From: Pilatotrama ljubarskyi
Taxonomy: Eukaryota > Basidiomycota > Agaricomycetes > Polyporales > Polyporaceae
Reading direction: 5' to 3'
Assembly: GCA_022385805.1 (NCBI GenBank)
Contig: MU277697.1
Location: 1 to 64,000, forward strand
DNA: 64,000 nt
Every line of letters begins with the position of its first letter. Position 1 is the first letter of the stretch. Below are positions 56,701-64,000 of this stretch, one piece after another. The translations under genes and the position numbers were made by a program. Below the pieces are notes generated by a model. The model was not told the DNA's origin. It was given only the letters and a program-made list of their open reading frames with translations, and searched no databases.

Positions 56701-57043
56701 GGCTTCGAGATGGAGATCAAGCGCCACTGGCTCGGTCAGACGTGGTACCTCCCCGGCGCCGCAGGTAACGACATCCACAAGGTCCGTCTCGCGTCCCGTC
56801 CGCTATCATTGCATCATGCGCAGCAGCAGCAATTGCGCTTATCGTACATTGATGGGCGTGCTGCCCCGCCCGCCCCATCTGTTCCCGCGACCCGCGCTCA
56901 CTCACTTGTTCGCTTCACTGCAGACGAACGTACCGAACTTGCGGCTCGAGTATCGGCGGCAGACGTTGGTGGAGGAGCTCACCATGATCAGGACGAAGCG
57001 CAGCATCGACTCCCAGGCGTACGTCTTCCCGCCGCAGGCGTAG
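53764..57043 (+). CDS. AMD1: AMP deaminase
   Basis: Cytosolic enzyme that deaminates AMP to IMP, balancing adenylate pools. Roughly fourteen exons from ATG 53764 to the stop at 57041-57043 give a protein of around 800 residues. The N-terminal region is regulatory (disordered, then [13 protein letters not shown]). The catalytic barrel is unmistakable: [20 protein letters not shown] (zinc-binding HxH), [44 protein letters not shown] (His/Glu), ISHGILLRK and [20 protein letters not shown] (catalytic Asp pair). The C-terminal [18 protein letters not shown] is conserved. The oddity is an in-frame TGA at 54274-54276, removable only by a 33-nt intron (54260-54292) or an alternative splice. The other junctions are canonical. 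Confidence 0.95.
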
Positions 57044-57385
57044 CGTCCGGTAGCATCGGGACTTTGTACATACTACTAGAACAGCATCTATCTATTCACG
57101 TCATTTCTTGGACGAAAATGTTGTGCCGTGGTGACGCTATCCACCGTAAAGAACGACCGGGTGCCTTGGTGGACTGCGAAAGTCAATACCTGATCTCTAC
57201 CGGGGGGCGAGGGATGAACCGGGGAATGGAGTGGAAATCTATACGAGGATGGTCATACAACAGCTATTGCGACAAACAGTATGTTTACAGTTTTCCATCA
57301 TAGTCCATGTTCTTCTCTGGAGGTGGTCGCTTCTGTGCGGCCTCACCTTCCTGGCAGTCTATTCTCTCCCGGGCATGGTCAGCCT
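57044..57385. other. convergent 3' region between AMP deaminase and PDC
   Basis: About 340 bp between two facing stop codons. No gene is seen; both 3' untranslated regions are expected here. Confidence 0.5.
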
Positions 57386-59916
<2,531 letters not shown>

Positions 59917-61446
59917 TCTAGGTGGATGTATGCGGTGTGAGGAGGATGTTTGTGAGGATGCGGCCGGCGACGAGGTCTTTTATAGGTTCTGGTGGACGAG
60001 GATCGCCCTGGAGAAGGGATGGAAGATGAAGAGGATAAGCTGAGGCGCTGCTGCGACCTGGGACTAGAACGGAGGACGGCATCTCCGCGGCCTGGGTGGG
60101 TCCAGCTGTCGGAGACTCTGCGCAGGCGGCGTGCTGAGTCTGCGATGACGTTCCTCATGGCTCTTCACTGGGATAAGATAAGATTCGGGTCGTACACCGC
60201 TCATCTCGATCGCTATCTCTACTTCCGTCGCGACTTCAGACATTTCCGACCACCTCATCTCCGCCAAGCACAACGCAGGGCTCAACAGCGTAAACATACG
60301 GTGCTCAGTGCTCATACATGGGAATACTAGCGGTCATCATCTAAGCGACTGGGTGCTGCTTCATGACGCCCGGCGCTCCAGATCAGGTCTGCAGCCTAGG
60401 CCGCGCGCCAGCCCGACCCAGTGCGCTCGAGCCGACCTGAGAACCCTCGCAGGCACAGTGTGCCATGCTGCACTCGCTGGAGGCACTGCAGGACAGAACA
60501 AACTCTCTGTCCAATGACATACAGAGTACAGAAGCGATGCTGCTCTCTCACCAGTACTGCAACTCCGTGCCTCGATGAAGCCACGGTTAAACATGAAGGG
60601 CCGCTGTACCTACGTTGCATTATAGCCAGGCCATGACAGACTCCACGAGGGTAGTATATCGACCTTATGACCCCCGGTGCAAATCCCGGGGCCCGCAGCC
60701 TAAACCTTCGCTGGCCTATACTAGGCCGTCCGCGGGGTGCTACATCGTCAGACTAGAAAAAGCTGACGAAAAAGAAGGCGAGACAAGTTCGCAGAGGGGA
60801 CACTTTACGACCCACTACATTTCTTGAGCGGGGCCGCTTTCGGAGGCTAATGCGCTCCCAGTATGTGCGACGTATACTCAGGTACACCATGGACCACAGG
60901 GATCCTGAGCCAACTTCTTGGAAAGAATCAGCACCATGGGACGGCTCAACGATTACGACAAACATACCTTCCAATCATGAGCCTTCACAGGAATGTGCGC
61001 GTCATATACCGGTAGGTAGGGCGTGATGGACATCGATTCATGTGCAAGCGTCAAATGTCCTCGTATTCAGCATCGGGGGTGCAACGTCTATGCAGAAAAT
61101 TGGCTAGAAAGGCTAAGATACAAACCAGCTAGTCATGAGAGGTCGTGAGGTAGCGAGCAGGAGGAGGAGCCAGTCTGGCACCCGGCCGCAACAGCCCTGA
61201 GAGCCCGGTGCCGTTGCCGCCGAGCGAAGAGCCCGTCCGTTGAAATGTCCGGAGCCGGGTATAGCAGAGTAACGGTAGGTAACTGTGCCGTGCGGGCGAA
61301 CGATCCAGGCACATGGCGCGGTAAAGGAGCAAGAATGAGCGGAAGCCTGTCCGGGATGATTGGTGTGAGGGTGAGGAATCCTTTTGTACAGTGAGCGCCG
61401 GCTGTTCGACAGCGGGCGACGATGAGATGAGACGTGCAGAGACAAT
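59917..61446. other. intergenic, PDC promoter side
   Basis: About 1.5 kb between the PDC start and the stop of the GPI-protein gene, both on the minus strand. It contains a tandem GATA motif at 60172 and a CCCCGG/CCGGGG hairpin near 60672-60691. No gene is recognised. The hairpin with TGCAAATC loop looks like a tRNA T-arm but has no other tRNA parts. Confidence 0.4.
60172..60182 (+). promoter_or_regulatory. tandem GATA sites upstream of PDC
   Basis: GATAAGATAAG contains two overlapping GATAAG sites about 260 bp upstream of the PDC start codon. GATA factors regulate nitrogen and carbon metabolism in fungi. The assignment is by motif only. Confidence 0.3.
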
Positions 61447-62817
61447 CTAAGCTGATAATGATAGTGCAAGAGCGGCGAGAACGGCGAGAACGAAGGACCA
61501 CGGCAGCGATGATACCACCGAGGACGCACCGCTACTGTTGGTGTCATCGCGAGCGGTCAGCGCGAAGTCAGCCCGAGGTGAGAAGGCCGCACTTACGATG
61601 CCGCTGCGGGTTTCGAGACGATGCTAATGGTCATCACGGCAACATAGCCATCGACGGGCAGCGTATTGTTGTTGCCCACGGTGAGGTCGTGGTTCACCCC
61701 CTTCGTTGAGTTGGAGAGGATCCCAGAGAGGTAGACCACGTCGGTCTTGTAGGTATAACCGCCGAACGACGTCTGTCCGGAATACGTCGTGCCGTTCGTG
61801 ATGTTTGCGGTGGGTATGAGAGATGACTGCGCTGTCGCGTTACCTACTAGCCAGTCGCTTCATGGGCCAATGAGACCATGTGGATGAGATGGAGACAAGA
61901 AATGGGCTTACCGGCCGAGGTTATATCTGGGCAGCCCGAGTCAGCGTCGAGCATACGACAGCAATTGAGGGGATACTCACCCATTGAAGATGATGTCATG
62001 GCCCACTACAAAGTGCGTTGGCGTCGTGCATTCATCGGCATGAATAGAAGTACGTACTCTGTATAGGCAACTCGTACGAAGTCGCCATGAATATAGCACC
62101 ACTACGACGCGTCAGCAGCACGCAAGCCATGACAGACGAAGGAGACTGACCTATTTGCTTGACTTCCGTCCTGTATCCAGTACCGGAAGTGATTGCCACC
62201 TTTGATCGTCTCTGTGCACGTCCCAAGCTCTGGATCGCCATAGTCCCACCTCAACTCGGACGTTTCGTTCACTGCTTTTGCCTGAGGGTAAGCCAGATGA
62301 AGAAAGCCGCAGCTTGAGGCAGGACTCGCCTTGGCCTTTCCCATCCCCCAAGTTAGCTGTCTGCGCGTCTCCGGCATGTTGGCCAAGGCATTCTGCTCCG
62401 AAGCCTACAGAACTAGAGTATACGACGCGTTTCAGAGGTCGGACGACAAGGAGGTGTCACTGAGACTTACAGGAAGTAGTTTCGCAGACCACCCTGGTCC
62501 TCGTTATCCTGCAGAACGATGGGGTCCGAATGCCCTGACACTATCACGTTCAGCGGCTCTCCGAGACCGCCAGTATTTGGTGCGACCTAATCATTGCATT
62601 CAGCCACAAGCCCTCCGAGTTCTACAGCCATGTCGCTACTTACAGTGAGCATGCTGCCCCCCATCTGTGTGGGATCATAGAAGCCCATTGGGGGAACGGA
62701 ACGGCCGGCTCTCCGCCAGAGAGGACTCGGGGGCCGGACGTGCTCGCGCGAGTTGTGCTGCGCAAAGGAGAGAGCTGGCGCGCATAGGAGGAAGAGGAAG
62801 AGGGTCATCGATGCCAT
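61447..62817 (-). CDS. small GPI-anchored secreted protein of unknown function
   Basis: Cell-surface protein starting at 62817 with a signal peptide (MASMTLFLFLLCAPALSFA) and ending in a GPI-type tail: Ser/Ala-rich SGASSVVSS then the hydrophobic LPWSFVLAVLAALALSLSA. The mature part contains VAPNTGGLGEPLNVIVSG, SVGFGAECLGQHAGDAQTAN, LRWDYGDPELGTCTETIKGG and NHFRYWIQDGSQAN, a set I recall from a basidiomycete-restricted family without assigned function. Asn-X-Ser/Thr sites are frequent (NATAQ, NITNGT, NSTKG), so N-glycosylation is likely. About eight exons. One intron (62329-62275) uses a GC donor (GCGAGT) and an AAAAG acceptor; without it the conserved frame breaks. Boundaries of the two tiny exons between 61920 and 62110 are approximate. 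Confidence 0.7.
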
Positions 62818-64000
62818 GTTGACTGGCAAGCACGGCGAGAGAGGGGGAGGAGGTAAAGAGCGTATCGAGGCTGCAGCGATGGTCAAGAGCAAGCCAGAAA
62901 TTGGATGTTTCCGAAACGGGCGGTTGCTCCTTCACTCGCTCTTATATAAGCAGAACAATAATTAGAACCGGGGCGGCTTCGCGCGCACAGCACCTCGCGC
63001 GCCGTGCTCGAATTACTTCCCTCTCGTCGAACTCATCAGTGTTCTTCGCATTCTCTTCCATGTTCTCGTGGACATGCCCGACGCGTCGGAGGGCGCAAAA
63101 CCGGCATTCAACATACTTGGAGGCGGTATCAGACAGCCGCGCCGTAATCGACCCGCTGGTCCACAGTCCCGCGCTGTCCTCGCAATCGCGGTCATGGCAA
63201 GGAGACATCTTCGCAGATCCTGACAATGAGATGCTGACGGCGTTCCATGTACTCGCCCGCCACCACGTAATGCGCAGTCCCTTGAAGGCTCGAAGCTTCC
63301 TTGCGCGCGGGATTTTCCTTTTCGTCCGCCATCCCAGCAGTACAGTACTTTGGTTGGTATGCTGTCATCTCGCTGCTGCAGCCACCCCTCATAGTACTTA
63401 CAACATCGGTACTTCCTGCTCAAATGTGCTCTTGAAAGCTGAAAGTGGTTTCGCCCCACCGAGTAGCACACTCAGAAAGCCTGCATGTATCCGGGGGCCG
63501 ACAATATGTCACCGAAGGGATGGGCGTTTGCAAATCATCCACGACCTCCAGCGCCGACCAGCATCGCCTCGACTGTCATGGGCGGCGGATGGGACCATTG
63601 TTCACGACGTTTTCGTGCGAGTACCCTGGCAACTTTCGTGAAACTGTCTTGTACTCTGCGTTATACGCGAGGCTATGGTTCACAGCGACCGCTGCGGCGA
63701 GCGGGCGCGACCAAGGCATGACACCCGCGCAACGGCGGCTGGGCACTCCGCTTTCAAAGCGCTCCGAGAGTTGCTCGGCCCGGTTTGGAAGAACAACTTG
63801 AACACTGTGTGCGGTAAGTATCGCGTTGCACCTTTGGAACAATGCGCTGTGCATGCAAGGCTGGGAAGCCTTCCTTCAGTGCTGCTGCGCCAGCCGTAGC
63901 GATGCTGCCGGGGCAATCTGAGATTTACAGGTTTATTCGTAGTGGTATGGGAGTCGGACGGGACTGGCATATCATCTCGTTCAGATGAAGTGTGTGACTG
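62818..64000. other. right end of window, promoter of the GPI-protein gene, no further gene
   Basis: Upstream region of the GPI-protein gene with a TATA element at 62942. A 246-codon plus frame (62901-63641) spans most of it but has no recognisable motif and overlaps that promoter; I do not call it a gene. The final 350 bp show nothing identifiable. Confidence 0.4.
62942..62949 (-). promoter_or_regulatory. TATA box of the GPI-protein gene
   Basis: The palindromic TTATATAA within CTTATATAAG lies about 125 bp upstream of the start codon at 62817, close to the spacing seen for the two GH30 genes. Confidence 0.5.

Noticed and set aside
60660..60700. CCCCGG-TGCAAATC-CCGGGG hairpin that looks like a tRNA T-arm
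   Set aside because: The loop is eight nucleotides rather than seven, and no acceptor, D or anticodon arms are found nearby.
62901..63641. 246-codon plus-strand frame at the right end
   Set aside because: It overlaps the promoter and TATA box of the GPI-protein gene and shows no recognisable domain, signal or splice pattern.

Overview
The window is nuclear DNA of a filamentous basidiomycete, most likely an Agaricomycete (mushroom or polypore lineage). The evidence is GC-rich coding sequence, many 50-65 nt GT-AG introns, a Plavaka-type transposase, a mushroom-type BTB protein, a small GPI-anchored secreted protein, and housekeeping genes that read clearly as fungal. All gene models were assembled by eye from open frames, splice signals and protein-family recall; no alignment was run.

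Layout, left to right. (1) 0.5-6.1 kb is transposon territory: a Plavaka (CACTA-like) transposase whose six exons all join in frame, followed by a GC-rich low-complexity tract, two inverted repeats and a cluster of CGGAAAAGG motifs in both orientations. (2) 6.5-10.0 kb encodes an Msb2-like signalling mucin. (3) 10.9-13.8 kb holds two co-directional carbohydrate genes: a D-erythronate dehydrogenase-like epimerase and a class II ketose-bisphosphate aldolase. (4) 14.9-20.4 kb encodes a very large protein in which AT hooks, a zinc-ribbon (DUF6729-like) region, a split DDE transposase-like core, a complete DEDDy 3'-5' exonuclease domain and a C-terminal zinc knuckle are joined; this is the most unusual protein in the window. 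(5) 21.5-24.4 kb encodes an RGG-rich protein with a C-terminal series of WG motifs resembling Argonaute hooks. (6) 24.9-33.7 kb has an F-box protein, ribosomal protein S19, delta-12 fatty acid desaturase and a divergent CK1-like kinase. (7) 34.3-34.7 kb is a MITE with 33-nt inverted ends flanked by TA. (8) 35.4-41.8 kb has a tandem pair of GH30 glycosidases. (9) 42.1-42.4 kb is a second inverted-repeat element. (10) 43.8-57.0 kb has a YTH+RRM m6A-reader-like protein, a BTB protein, eIF3i and AMP deaminase. (11) 57.4-62.8 kb has pyruvate decarboxylase and a GPI-anchored secreted protein. The last 1.2 kb shows no convincing gene.

The chromosome alternates conserved single-copy genes (RPS19, eIF3i, AMP deaminase, PDC, FAD2) with accessory insertions. 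Functional links inside the window are limited: the dehydrogenase and aldolase could act in one C4 sugar-acid pathway, and the two GH30 enzymes are recent tandem duplicates. Secreted or surface functions (Msb2, GH30 pair, GPI protein) are interspersed but do not form a recognisable cluster.
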